Shown: piece by piece, positions 7,332 to 17,955 of the stretch
Layout: each line of letters starts with the position of its first letter
Position numbering within the stretch: the stretch's first letter is position 1
Assembly: GCA_040081395.1 (NCBI GenBank)
Contig: JBEBGN010000022.1
Location: 1-30,064, forward strand
Source: UBA2982 sp040081395
GTDB taxonomy: Bacteria; Gemmatimonadota; Gemmatimonadetes; Longimicrobiales; Gaopeijiaceae
DNA length: 30,064 nucleotides
Reading direction: 5' to 3'
The notes under the pieces: generated by a model
Told to the model about the DNA's origin: nothing
Database searches by the model: none
What the model saw: only the letters and a program-made list of their open reading frames with translations
Position numbers and translations under genes: made by a program

Positions 7332-8411
7332 ATGCGCGTCGAGGAGGCCCTTCGGGTGCGAGGCGGGGCCTGCGACGGATTTCGCGCGATCGCGCTCTTA
7401 CTGCTGGTCGTCGGTCACTTCGCCATCACCTGGGTGCCGGGTGCCGACACGGATGTCGTGCAGACTCTGATCGGTTACTCCATCGTGATGCTGTTCGTAG
7501 TCAGCGGCTTCACGCTCACGTGGGCCCTCACTCGCGAATTCGACGAGCGCGGCACGATCGCGTTGAGACCGTTCTTCCTTCGTAAGGCGGTCCGCCTCTT
7601 CCCGACGCTCTTGGCGTTCGCGGCGGTCACGAGTGTCCATCACACGGTCAACGGGGTGGACGTGGACGCGCTGCGGGTAGCCTCGATCGCCGGCCTCCTG
7701 GTGAACTACTACAACGCGCTCGCCCTCGGCGACCTGACCCGCCACGTCGTGGGCCATCTGTGGTCGATCGCGGTCGGCGCACAGTTCGTCTTGGCCTGGA
7801 CACTCTTGCTGCGCGCGGGCCTTCGTCGCGGCACGGAGACACGGCTCGCGGTCGTTCTGAGCGTGGTCATCTTCACTGCGATGATGCTGCGGGCGGTCGT
7901 GTACCCGCAATTCACGGGACTCTCCGCCGCATACATCTACAACGCGACGGAGACCCGGGTGGACGAAATGGCGCTCGGCGCTCTCGGCGCCCTTTTCCTA
8001 CGAATCGAAGTGAGCCGTCGCGCGCTCGATCGTCTTCTCGAGGTCGGCTGGCTGCCGATCGCGCTATCGCTCGCCTTGGTCTTCTCGCTCTCGCGGCCCA
8101 CGGCTTACGCGAACGGATTCGGCCACACGATCCATGCGGGACTGACGGTGTGCCTGCTGATGTACGCGCTCCATCGTTCTGAGGGTCGCCTTGCGCGACT
8201 GTTCTCGACGCGGCCGCTCATCTTCATCAGCACGATCTCCTACTCGCTCTTCGTATGGCACTTGTACGGGATTGCGCTCCAGCCCCTGTTCGCGGGTCTG
8301 CCGACCCTGGTCGAACTGCCGCTCACGGTCGGCGTCACGATCGGAGGCTCGTGGATCGCGTATCTGATTCTCGAGCGACCCTTCCGGCGACGTGCGGCTT
8401 CGTGGCGCTAG
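7332..8411 (+). CDS. Acyltransferase 3 family (OafA/YrhL-like) membrane protein
   Basis: This is a 359-residue integral membrane protein with about ten hydrophobic helices. The family hallmark occurs in the first helix: Arg of DGFRAIAL followed by His of VVGHF, the proposed acyl-transfer residues. A membrane-embedded FFLRKAVRLFPT segment and the late FISTISYSLFVWHLYG segment are also typical. Such enzymes transfer acetyl or other acyl groups across or at the membrane onto surface polysaccharides, lipids or peptides. Length is normal, with no fused SGNH domain. It is the last gene of the plus-strand locus, and its stop codon (8409-8411) directly abuts the stop of the convergent lipoprotein gene. 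O-acylation of the polymer made by this cluster is the natural inference. Confidence 0.9.
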   Translation: MRVEEALRVRGGACDGFRAIALLLLVVGHFAITWVPGADTDVVQTLIGYSIVMLFVVSGFTLTWALTREFDERGTIALRPFFLRKAVRLFPTLLAFAAVTSVHHTVNGVDVDALRVASIAGLLVNYYNALALGDLTRHVVGHLWSIAVGAQFVLAWTLLLRAGLRRGTETRLAVVLSVVIFTAMMLRAVVYPQFTGLSAAYIYNATETRVDEMALGALGALFLRIEVSRRALDRLLEVGWLPIALSLALVFSLSRPTAYANGFGHTIHAGLTVCLLMYALHRSEGRLARLFSTRPLIFISTISYSLFVWHLYGIALQPLFAGLPTLVELPLTVGVTIGGSWIAYLILERPFRRRAASWR

Positions 8412-9671
8412 TCAGCTCGGCGGCGTGAGGCCGACGTACCGGATTCTGTAGATCCATCCCGAGCGATCGTCCGACACGAAGAGCGACCCGTCGGGACCCA
8501 CCGCCAATCCCACGGGACGGTGCCGCCCGTCGTCTCGAGGGGGATCACCTGCGAAGCCGTTGGCGAATATCTCGTAGTCACCCGCGGGCTCTCCAGCGAC
8601 GAACGGAACGAACACGACGTTGTAGCCCCCCTGCGGCAGGGGATCGCGGTTCCAGGACCCGTGGAAGGTGATGAACGCCCCTCCCCTGTACCTCTCAGGG
8701 AACTGCTCCGCGCCGTAGAACAGGAGGTCGTTCGGTGCCCAATGCCCAGGGAATCCCAACAGAGGGGTCGTCATGGCCGAGCAGCGCCCCTGTGTCAGCC
8801 CGTCACCCCCATACTCTGGTGCCAGCACCTTCAGCTGTTGCCGGTGGTCGTAGAAGCAGTACGGGTACCCGTAGTCGTCCCCCTCCTGCAGGCGAATGAA
8901 CTCCTCCGACGGCAACTCTGCGCTCTCCTCTTCGTCGAAGAACTCCGGGTACTTCTGGTGGAGCCGATCGCGGCCGTGGATCACGGCGTAGACGGAGCCG
9001 CCGTCGCGGGCCAAGGCCACCGCGTTCCGGACCCCAGAGACGAAGCGCACTCCGTTCGTTTGGGACTGACCCGAAGCGGTCGGGTCGAAGCGCCAGATAC
9101 CCGCCCGTTCCTCCAGCTCAGGACAGGGGTCCAGGCTCGTGTCACGATCATCCACCGTCGTCGGAGTACAGACGTTGGTGGTGGACCCGATGTTTACGTA
9201 CAGGGCCCCTGAGGAGTCGAACGCGATCGTCTTGAGTGAGTGGTAGTTCCGCGCAGGCAGCCCCGTGACGACGGTGTCGGGTGGCCCCACCGGAAGCATC
9301 TGGCCGACCTGCCACGGGTAGCGGACGACGTCGCCCCGAGAGGCGAAGTAGAGGAATCCACCCTGGAACTCGACGTCCGAGCCCGTGCCTTCGCCGAACG
9401 CGGCAACCGTGTCGGCCACGCCGTCGCCATCCACATCGCGAAACACGCGCACCCCGCCCGGGTTCTCCCCGACCCCTTCCAGCGCAACGACGACGTCACC
9501 GTTCTCGGCGATCGCCATGTGCCTGGCACCGGGCGCCTGGTCAGTGAAGCGCTCGGCGATGAACCCCGGGGAGAGCGTCAATCCCGCGTTCTCCCCGGGG
9601 CCACATCCAGCCAGCAGTGAAAGCGCGAGCGCAGTCCCGGCACCGCGCCGCGACGCAGCCGACCTCCTCAT
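8412..9671 (-). CDS. Sorbosone/glucose dehydrogenase-like beta-propeller lipoprotein
   Basis: This 419-residue protein has a signal peptide and lipobox (LLAGC, Cys near residue 23), so it is probably anchored on the periplasmic side of a membrane. The mature part is a six-bladed beta-propeller of the PQQ-dependent sugar (sorbosone) dehydrogenase type. It contains RDVDGDGVADT (calcium-like loop), ITFHGSWNRDPL and, near the end, HRPVGLAVGPDGSLFVSDD. Members oxidise sugars with PQQ, but many homologues lack proven cofactor or activity. The ATG at 9671 has GGAG 6 bases upstream. It follows the OmpA-like gene by 47 bases on the same strand. A role in sugar oxidation feeding the respiratory chain is speculative. 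Confidence 0.85.
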   Translation of the reverse strand: MRRSAASRRGAGTALALSLLAGCGPGENAGLTLSPGFIAERFTDQAPGARHMAIAENGDVVVALEGVGENPGGVRVFRDVDGDGVADTVAAFGEGTGSDVEFQGGFLYFASRGDVVRYPWQVGQMLPVGPPDTVVTGLPARNYHSLKTIAFDSSGALYVNIGSTTNVCTPTTVDDRDTSLDPCPELEERAGIWRFDPTASGQSQTNGVRFVSGVRNAVALARDGGSVYAVIHGRDRLHQKYPEFFDEEESAELPSEEFIRLQEGDDYGYPYCFYDHRQQLKVLAPEYGGDGLTQGRCSAMTTPLLGFPGHWAPNDLLFYGAEQFPERYRGGAFITFHGSWNRDPLPQGGYNVVFVPFVAGEPAGDYEIFANGFAGDPPRDDGRHRPVGLAVGPDGSLFVSDDRSGWIYRIRYVGLTPPS

Positions 9672-9718
9672 CGGCGACTCCGCCCTCCCGCTGATCGACG
9701 GGTCTAGGTCGGATCCGC

Positions 9719-10384
9719 CTAGCGGCCCTGCTGCCGGATCATCCGGTTCTGCATCTCTTCGCTGGCGAAGATCGCGATCTCGACGCGACGGTTCGCCTGA
9801 CGACCGGCATCGGTGTCGTTGGAGTCGATGGGCTCGAGTTCACCGCGGCCCATGGCGCGCACGCGAGCCGCGTCGAGGCCGGCACCGGTCAGGAAATTGC
9901 GCGCCGCGTCGGCACGCCGCTCGGACAGGCTCTGGTTGTAGGCCTCTTCACCGGTCGCGTCCGTGTGGCCGACCACGAGCACTTCGGTGCCCTCGTATTC
10001 TTCCAGCGATGCGACCAGGTCCCGCAGGTTCTGTTGTCCCGCGGGTTGGAGCGTCGCCTGATTCACGGCGAACAGGATGCCGGAGTCGAACGTCACGGCG
10101 ATGCCCTCACCCACGCGCTCGACCCGCGCGTTGGGGAGTCGGTCCTGGAGGTCTTCGGCCTGCGAGTCCATGACCGCACCGATGGCCGCGCCCGCCGCGC
10201 CGCCGATGGCCGCGCCGACGATCGCCCCGCGCGCCGAACCGCTGGCGAGCCCGCCGATTACAGCACCCGCAGCGGCGCCGCCGAGCGCTCCCGTACGGAG
10301 GTTCGAGGCGCACCCCGAGATGGAGAGCAGGGTGACCAACAGAATCATGACCGAGCCGAAACGGCCGGTAGTGAGCGTCCTCAT
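9719..10384 (-). CDS. OmpA-family peptidoglycan-binding lipoprotein with glycine zipper
   Basis: This is a 221-residue protein. The signal peptide ends in a lipobox (SISGC, Cys25). A Gly/Ala-rich glycine-zipper segment (about 32-70) follows, as in YiaD/YfiB-like proteins. The OmpA C-terminal domain (about 105-210) shows VVGHTDATG, LSERRADAARNFL and GRQANRRVEI, whose Asp and Arg bind diaminopimelate in peptidoglycan. It would tether the outer membrane to the cell wall. The ATG at 10384 has GGAG 8 bases upstream. The 169-base gap from the FKBP gene suggests its own promoter, and the propeller lipoprotein gene downstream may be cotranscribed. Confidence 0.93.
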   Translation of the reverse strand: MRTLTTGRFGSVMILLVTLLSISGCASNLRTGALGGAAAGAVIGGLASGSARGAIVGAAIGGAAGAAIGAVMDSQAEDLQDRLPNARVERVGEGIAVTFDSGILFAVNQATLQPAGQQNLRDLVASLEEYEGTEVLVVGHTDATGEEAYNQSLSERRADAARNFLTGAGLDAARVRAMGRGELEPIDSNDTDAGRQANRRVEIAIFASEEMQNRMIRQQGR

Positions 10385-10553
10385 GTTCGTTCTCCGTGAT
10401 GTGAACGTTTTGGGGGGCGCGCCGCTCGGTAAGCTAGCCGAGGAGTTCGGCAGGAGCCATTTCAGCGATGCGCCGGCAGGCGTGCTTCTACCCCGCGAGC
10501 AAGAAGCGGTCCCCGACTCAGCGGTGAGGCGCCGGGAGGGCTCGGGGAGCCCG
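10385..10553. other. Intergenic region between FKBP and OmpA-like genes
   Basis: This 169-base gap lies between two minus-strand genes. It holds the hairpin at 10538-10552 and a weaker 6-bp stem (10484-10489 with 10502-10507). It presumably also contains the promoter of the OmpA-like gene, for which I see no clear consensus pair. Confidence 0.4.
10538..10552 (-). terminator. Candidate terminator hairpin of the act-FKBP operon
   Basis: GGGCTC and GAGCCC form a 6-bp GC-rich stem with a 3-base loop, starting one base after the FKBP stop codon in the direction of transcription. No T-run follows, so it may act with Rho or only protect the mRNA end. Confidence 0.35.
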
Positions 10554-11030
10554 CTAAAACACGTCGAGCAGCTCGACCTCGAAGATCAGTACGGCTCCAG
10601 GCGGGATCGGTCCCGTACCGGAGTTTCCGTAGGCAAGCGCCGACGGAATGATCATGAGGCGCTGCCCACCCACCGCCATCCCTTCCATACCGATCGCGAA
10701 TCCCGAGATCACCCCGGTGGGATACTCGAAGGGGAACACGCCGCTGCTGAACAGCGTGCCATCCGCCAACCAGCCCCGGTGGTCGATCTGCACGTCGACG
10801 GTATCGCTTCCCAGCACGGTTCCCGTCCCCACGCTGTCGTCTTGGATGTACACCCCGGAAGGCAGCTTGGTCATGGCGTTGAGGTCGATCCCGAGGCCAG
10901 GGAAGAACGTCAGGTCCTCGATGACCTGCGGCGCGAAGGCGTCGCTGCTGCACGCCATGGCTGGCACGACGAGGACCGCGAGCGCCGTCGTCAGCGCCCT
11001 CACGCGTGCCCATCTGCCGATGCGCTCCAT
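10554..11030 (-). CDS. FKBP-type peptidyl-prolyl cis-trans isomerase lipoprotein
   Basis: This is a 158-residue protein. The N-terminus is a signal peptide with a lipobox-like VPAMAC, and the C-terminal 95 residues form an FKBP domain. That domain shows VDVQIDHRGWLADGTLFSS, ISGFAIGMEGMAVGGQR, and the closing pattern IPSALAYGNSG, IPPGAVLIFEVELLDV. I chose the ATG at 11030 because AGGAGG precedes it by 4 bases. Starts at 11048 or 11051 would put that sequence inside the gene and lack their own. It begins 25 bases after the actF stop, so it is probably the last gene of the act operon. It may fold or stabilise exported proteins, possibly subunits of the complex; that link is inference. Confidence 0.9.
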   Translation of the reverse strand: MERIGRWARVRALTTALAVLVVPAMACSSDAFAPQVIEDLTFFPGLGIDLNAMTKLPSGVYIQDDSVGTGTVLGSDTVDVQIDHRGWLADGTLFSSGVFPFEYPTGVISGFAIGMEGMAVGGQRLMIIPSALAYGNSGTGPIPPGAVLIFEVELLDVF

Positions 11031-11055
11031 CAGGCCTCCTGGGCGCATCATGTCG

Positions 11056-12366
11056 CTAGCGCGGCGCGCCCGCCGACCCCGGCGCGAGCTCCGCCTCGAC
11101 GGTCTCCGGATCGACCATCGGCTGCCAGACCTGCATGGCCGGGAAGGTCTGCAGGAACCACCGCACGGCCCCGATATAGAGCCCGAGGAACATCAGCCCG
11201 ATGAGCGGCTGCCAGATCGTAAAGATCGGGTCCCCCTCGTGGTGCAGCGACGGTGCCGCCATCGCGTAGCGCTCCAGCCAGAGGCCGAGCAGGATGACGG
11301 ACGTAAAAGTCGCCAGCAGAGCGGGCTTCATCTTCGCTTTGCGGCCGATGAGCCCCGCGAAGGGGATCACGAAGCAGAGCACGACCACCGTGGCCGAGAA
11401 CGCACCCCACTCCTCTCCGGAGCGGCGGATGATCCATGCCTGCTCCCAGGGCAGCTTGCCGTACCATATGACGATGTACTGGGCGAAGAACAAATAGGTC
11501 CAGAACACGGTCAGTCCGAAGCACAGCTTGCCGAGGTCCCACCGCTGCTGCAGGCCGATCCCCTTCTCGAACGCGTCGTCCTGTGTGCGCAGGTAGAGGC
11601 TCCAGAGGGCGGTCGCCGCGGTGCCGCCCCACAGGGCGCCTGCGAAGAACCAGGGGCCCATCATGGTGCTGAACCAGTGCGGCTCGAGCGACATGACCCA
11701 GTCGTAGACGATGACGGTCATGGCCACCGCGTACACGAGCACGAATGCGGGCGCGATCGTGGTCATGCGGTGGTAGCTGTGGACCTCCTCCTGCTCCTGC
11801 CCCATCCACCCCTGCGTGAGGCGCTCCCGCCAACCGGAGCGCGCCGCGTCCCCACCAGCGGCCTCCTCCGACAGGCCCATGTCGGGCCGGAGCGCATGGT
11901 ACACGAAGTAGAGCGCCATCCCGAACATCACGCCCACGAGCACGAGCTGGCGGGTCACCAGGAACGGCAGGTTCAGCCACGCCGCCTTGTTCTGCACGAC
12001 GGGGTCCGTCTCCATCATGGCGACCCACGGGAAGTAGTCGCCGCCGAGCGTGAGCATCGGCAAGAGGAGCACGAAGGAGATCGGCAGGAAGGCGGCGAAC
12101 GACTGGCTCACGCGGCGCGTTGACCAGTTCCACTTGGCTTTCACGATCCAGGTGGCGACCCCGTGCAGAACGCCCCCGATCGCGATGCTGGTGAAGAACA
12201 GCCAGTTGGTGACGTAGCTGGTCCAGGCCGAAGCCGAGTCCTGACCCAGCCGGATCACGAAGGCGCCGAGGCCAATCACGAACAGGGCGCCGACGATCAT
12301 GTTCGCCGTGCTGGAGCGCGGCAGGTAGCGGACCGGGACCTCCGCGGGTGCATGCAGACCGGCCAT
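11056..12366 (-). CDS. actF: Alternative Complex III subunit ActF
   Basis: This 436-residue, roughly ten-helix integral membrane protein is the NrfD/PsrC-like quinol-interacting subunit ActF of Alternative Complex III. It contains the family's SWTSYVTNWLFFTSIAIGG-like first helices, the VYDWVMSLEPHWFSTMMG segment and FWTYLFFAQYIVIWYGKLP, all near-diagnostic for this subunit. It lies at the end of the ordered actABCDE genes, 2 bases after the actE stop. In the complex, ActC and ActF are paralogous membrane subunits, and quinol oxidation is assigned mainly to the ActC side. Length is normal, with no disruption seen. Confidence 0.95.
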   Translation of the reverse strand: MAGLHAPAEVPVRYLPRSSTANMIVGALFVIGLGAFVIRLGQDSASAWTSYVTNWLFFTSIAIGGVLHGVATWIVKAKWNWSTRRVSQSFAAFLPISFVLLLPMLTLGGDYFPWVAMMETDPVVQNKAAWLNLPFLVTRQLVLVGVMFGMALYFVYHALRPDMGLSEEAAGGDAARSGWRERLTQGWMGQEQEEVHSYHRMTTIAPAFVLVYAVAMTVIVYDWVMSLEPHWFSTMMGPWFFAGALWGGTAATALWSLYLRTQDDAFEKGIGLQQRWDLGKLCFGLTVFWTYLFFAQYIVIWYGKLPWEQAWIIRRSGEEWGAFSATVVVLCFVIPFAGLIGRKAKMKPALLATFTSVILLGLWLERYAMAAPSLHHEGDPIFTIWQPLIGLMFLGLYIGAVRWFLQTFPAMQVWQPMVDPETVEAELAPGSAGAPR

Positions 12367-12368
12367 CG

Positions 12369-12992
12369 TCAGTTCACTCCCGGGTTACCAGCACGCACCT
12401 GGAGCTGCCGTACGTAGTTCACGATGTGCCAGCGGTCGAAGTGAGCGATGCGGCTTCCGTACTCGGGCATGAGCCCACGTCCAACTCGGATCATCGCGTA
12501 GATGTAGGCGTCGCTGTACCCCGCCACCTGCGGCCCTGAGAGGTTATACGCCGGGAGCACGGGGTGGAACGCCGCGATGTTCGCCCCAGTGCCGACCCCC
12601 GCCGGACCGTGGCAGACCACGCACACGCGGTTGTAGAGCTCCTCGCCGCGCGCGAGCGACTCTGGGTCGGTGGGGTTGGTCGGGTTCACGAGGCTCTGGA
12701 TCGCTGGGCCGCCCACGCCGGGCACGCCCAGGTCGAGCTGTGTGAAGGGGGGGATGTCGATGCCCTCGGGTTGGCCGACGTTGAACTCGCCTTCGGCCGC
12801 CGGATAGTTCCCCGCCGCGAACGCCACGGAGCCCACGGGAGCCGGTCGTGTGTTCTCGTAGGGATCGAACGAGCGCTGGTCGCGCATGGAGCGGCCGAAG
12901 ACGAGCACGAGGGCGTCGTCCATCGGCTTGCAGGCACCGAGCGTCGCAAGCGCGAGCGCGCACACGAGCGGGCGGATCATGTTCTTACCCAT
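12369..12992 (-). CDS. actE: Alternative Complex III monoheme cytochrome c subunit ActE
   Basis: This is a 207-residue lipoprotein with one c-type heme. The signal peptide ends in LGAC (lipobox Cys21). The single heme motif is CVVCH, and a later RGLMPEYG supplies the probable axial methionine. The domain fits the cytochrome c subunit that passes electrons from the ActA/ActB side toward an acceptor or oxidase. I start it at the ATG at 12992, which overlaps the actD stop by 8 bases. The ATG at 12980 is an alternative, while the extension to 13052 lies inside actD and would spoil the signal peptide. Confidence 0.93.
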   Translation of the reverse strand: MGKNMIRPLVCALALATLGACKPMDDALVLVFGRSMRDQRSFDPYENTRPAPVGSVAFAAGNYPAAEGEFNVGQPEGIDIPPFTQLDLGVPGVGGPAIQSLVNPTNPTDPESLARGEELYNRVCVVCHGPAGVGTGANIAAFHPVLPAYNLSGPQVAGYSDAYIYAMIRVGRGLMPEYGSRIAHFDRWHIVNYVRQLQVRAGNPGVN

Positions 12993-13505
12993 GTTTGGCT
13001 CCCTCGCGCACTTCGATCGGCTCCTGAGCCTTGAGAATCTTCCTGGCTTCATCGAGCCGTGCCCCTTCGGCTTCCACGTATACGCCGTACCGCCCAGCGG
13101 TGAATTCGGGATCGTAGAGCACCGCCGGCTTGAGAACCGGCAGTCGGGATAACACGAAGATGCCGATGATCGTCGACAGCGCGCCGAAGAGCACCATCAT
13201 CTCGAAAGTGAAGACGACGTAGGGAGGGATCGACACGATCGGCTTTCCGCCCACCACGAGCGGCCAGGTGAGCGAGGTCCACATCGGAAACGCCATGCCG
13301 GTCGCCGCACCGGTCAGGCCGCCGCAGAGGGTCCACACGCGCACGGGGCTCCGGCCGTAGCCGAGGGCGTGCTCGAGGTGGTGATCCGGGTACGGCGCAT
13401 ACGTCTGAGGCTTGAAGCCGGCCTTGCGCAGCTGCTCGATGGCATCGACGGTCGAGTCCAGGTACTCGTACGAAGCCAGGACGCCACTTTCCCCTGCGGT
13501 GCTCA

Positions 13506-13506
<1 letters not shown>
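12985..13506 (-). CDS. actD: Alternative Complex III subunit ActD (DUF3341)
   Basis: This 173-residue protein has two transmembrane helices (around 57-78 and 95-120) between soluble ends. It shows the DUF3341 features: GVLASYEYLDSTVDAIEQL at the N-terminus and a hydrophobic WTSLTWPLVVGGKPIVSIP loop. It carries no cofactor motif and is a structural subunit packed against ActC/ActF. Its ATG overlaps the actC stop by one base (TGATG), and its own stop overlaps actE. This is typical coupled synthesis of complex subunits. Confidence 0.95.
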
Positions 13507-14881
<1,375 letters not shown>

Positions 14882-14882
<1 letters not shown>

Positions 14883-17800
14883 CAATGCTCTCCCGCCGCG
14901 ACCTCGTGAAACGTGACCTTCCGCAGGTAATTCACAGCAGGCTGCGTGTTGATGATGGCATCGAGCACGCGGTACGTACGCTCGCTCGCGACCACCTGGG
15001 TGACCCGGGCATTCGGGTCACGGATGTTGCCGAAGACGATCGCCTCGGCGGGGCAGCTCTGCTCACACGCCGGCACGATCTCGCCGTCGCGCACCGGGCG
15101 CTGGTCCTCGAGCGCTGCACGGTTCTCCGCCTCGCGAATGCGTTGCATACAGAAGCTGCACTTCTCCATGACGCCGTTGTCGCGCACCGTGACGTCCGGA
15201 TTCCACTGCCAGTTGAGCGGCTCCGGAACGGCGTCCGTGTACCTGTACCAATTGAACACACGCACCTTGTACGGGCAGTTGTTCGCGCAGTACCGCGTGC
15301 CGACGCAGCGATTGTAGATCTGCGCGTTGACGCCTTCGGGCGTGTGATAGGTCGCGAACACGGGGCAGACCGGCTCACACGGCGCGTTGTTGCAGTGCTG
15401 GCACAGCATCGGCAGGAAGCGGATGTCGAGGTCGCTCGCCTGCGTCGCGTCCACGTGTTCGTAGTAGCGCTCGATGCGTATCCACGCCATGTCGCGGCCC
15501 ATGCGCACCTGGTCCTCGCCGGTCCAGGGCACGTTGTTCTCGGCCTGACAGGCGGTGACGCACGCGCTGCACCCCGTGCACTTGTCGAGGTCGATCGCCA
15601 TCGCCCAGCGCGGCCCCTCGTGGGCGTTGGCGTACTCGCCGTAACGCGCACCAGGGAGCGGGAACGAGGCGGGGCTGCCGTCCTCAGCGGGCACGGGAAT
15701 GAACCCGCCGCCAGCCTGGAGCTCCATCAGCTCACCGTGCTCTTCTTCGGCCGCCTCGGCCTCTGCACCGAGCAGCGAGAGCTGCACCGCAGGAGCGATC
15801 GGGCGATCGTGTTGGTCGCCCGCAGAGCCGTCGACGGTCGCATGCCGCATGCGGCGACCCGTCGGCTCGAGCGTTACGGTCGTCGCTACCGTGACCATCG
15901 CACCCGACGGCTGCTCTGCAGTGCCGGGGAGCAGGTCGAGCGCGTTTACGCCGTGTCCATCCGCATACCGGCCCATCGAGGTGTGACCGGCGCCCATGGC
16001 GAGTGCGATCGCGTCCTCGCGGATCCCCGGATAGAGCCAGACCGGGACTTCGACTGCGCCGTGCGGCGAAGAGAGCGTGACGATGTCGCCATTCACGAGA
16101 CCGCGAGCAGCGGCGGCGGTCGGGTGAATCTCGGCCCACGAGTGCCAGACGATCTTGGAGACCGGGTCGGGCAACTCCTGCATCCACGGCGAGTTCGAGA
16201 ACTCGCCGCCGCCGAAGCGCGACGACGGATGCACGACCAGGGTCAGGTCGCCGCTCCCGTCGAAGGTCGGGAGGTCGAACGAGAGCGCGCGGTCCGGAGC
16301 GCGGAGTGCGGGCGCCGTCGTCGAGGCTTCCGTGGCACCGACCGAACCCGTCCGGAGGGCCTGACGCCAGGCGGCGTCATCGGTCGCGGCGTGTGCAGTC
16401 CGCAGGTATTCGTAGAAGGTCGCGGCTGCGGGCGGAGTCGCTGGGACCGCCAGACGCATCACCGCCAGCATCACGTCGCCGGAGTGCTTCGAGTCGAAGA
16501 GCGAGACCGGCGACATGACCGGCTGCTGGATCGCCATCACGCCCGGCCGCGGCGCCGAATCGCCCCACGCCTCGAGGAAGTGCTGGTCGGGCAGGATCAG
16601 GTCGGCGAGCGCTGCCGTCTCGTCCATCGCGGACGCGAACGAGACCTTGAAGGGCACCTGCGCAAATGCCTCACGGAACCCGGCCGTCGCGGGCAGCGAG
16701 TAGGCGGGGTTGGTGCCGTGCACGAGGACGACCCCGACGTCGCCAGCCGACATCGAGGCGATCGCGCCCTGGAGATCGCCCATACGGCTCGCGACCGCGG
16801 AGCTCCCGGCTTCGTAGAACACCGTGCGGCCGACGTTGCCGGCCACGTGGTTCAGAATCATGACCGCGAGATTCGCCGCAGTCGCGTTCCGGTGGTGAGC
16901 ACCCGCGCCCGGACCCATGGCGAGGCTCGGGCCCTCGGTGCGGAAGCGCTCGGCGAGCGCGAGGATGGCTTCCTCGGAGACGCCGGCAGCTTCCGCCGCT
17001 GCCGCCGGGCTGTAGGCCTGGAGCAGGTTGGCGTAAGGACCGGCCGCATCCGGAGTGGCGATCGCGGAGGCGATGCCGAGCGCGACCGCGGCTTCGGAGC
17101 CGGGCCGGATCGGGATCCACTCGTCCGCGTTCAATCCAGTCAGAGACAGACGCGGCCCCAGGAATACGAACCGTCCCTTGGCGTGGCTCTCGTCATTGAC
17201 CCCGCTCATGCGCGCGAGGCCCTTGTTGTGCTCCACGGGCGAGGCGCCGGAGTCGACGAAGTCGTAGCCGAACGAGACCAGCAGGCGGGCCGCGCCGATG
17301 TCGTAGCGGGGCACACTCTCCACGCCGTAGGCGATGCGCGCGGCCTCGAGCATGGGAGCGTCGGTGACCGCGTCGTAATCCACGCGCACGCCGCCGAGCG
17401 CTGCGACGAACTCGCCGATGAGGCGGCTCATGGTGGGGCCCGTGTGCCCGCCGATGAAGAGCACACTGCCACCGTCGACGGCGTTCTGTGGGTTCCGCCC
17501 TCTCTGGAGCCGCGCCGCGAGGAGGCGCTCGGCCTCGTCCCAGGTGCCCTGCCGGAAGACGTCGCCTTCCCGGATCATCGGGCCGTGGAAGCGATCCGGA
17601 TTGTAGAGGTGCTGTAGGGTCGCGTGTCCACGCCCGCACAGGCCGCCCTGAGAAACCGGGTGGGTGGGGTTACCCTCGACCTTGATGGCGCGCCCCTCGC
17701 GGGTGCGCACCCACATACCACACTCGGCTGCGCAGCCCCGGCAAACGGTCGTATACCAGGTTGCGACGCCCGGAGTGATCTCCTCGGGAGCCGTCACATA

Positions 17801-17929
17801 CGGGAGCAGCCGTTCGACGTCCTGGGTGGAGCAACCTGCGATGGTAGCGCCGGCGCCCGTGACGCCGACGACCTTCAGGAAGTCACGGCGTAGGATGCCG
17901 TCGTGGCGCTCCGCGAGATCTCTCGACAT
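14882..17929 (-). CDS. actB: Alternative Complex III iron-sulfur subunit ActB
   Basis: This 1015-residue protein is a fusion of a molybdopterin-oxidoreductase-like domain (about 55-690) and a four-cluster ferredoxin domain (about 775-1000). The N-terminus has a twin-arginine signal (RRDFLK at 14-19) followed by a possible lipobox (ATIAGC, Cys33), consistent with export as a folded, lipidated protein. The ferredoxin part shows CTGCSACVTAC, CQHCNNAPCEPVCP, CVGTRYCANNCPY and a CSFC/CEQSCP pair. Thr replaces one cysteine in the third motif, as expected for the [3Fe-4S] cluster. The large domain also keeps Cys63, Cys66, Cys70 and Cys98. Known ActB proteins carry no molybdenum cofactor, so this domain is presumably structural. 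It starts at the ATG at 17929, right after an in-frame stop. Confidence 0.96.
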
Positions 17930-17955
17930 CTACGCCTTCTTGCCGTGAAAGGGCA

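Noticed and set aside
10484..10507. A 6-bp stem with a 12-base loop in the FKBP-OmpA gap.
   Set aside because: Stems of this size are expected by chance in GC-rich DNA, and no T-tract or positional logic supports it.
14885..17617. A 910-codon open frame on the plus strand opposite actB.
   Set aside because: Its translation is Arg/His/Val-rich without any domain pattern. It is the antisense shadow of the high-GC actB gene.
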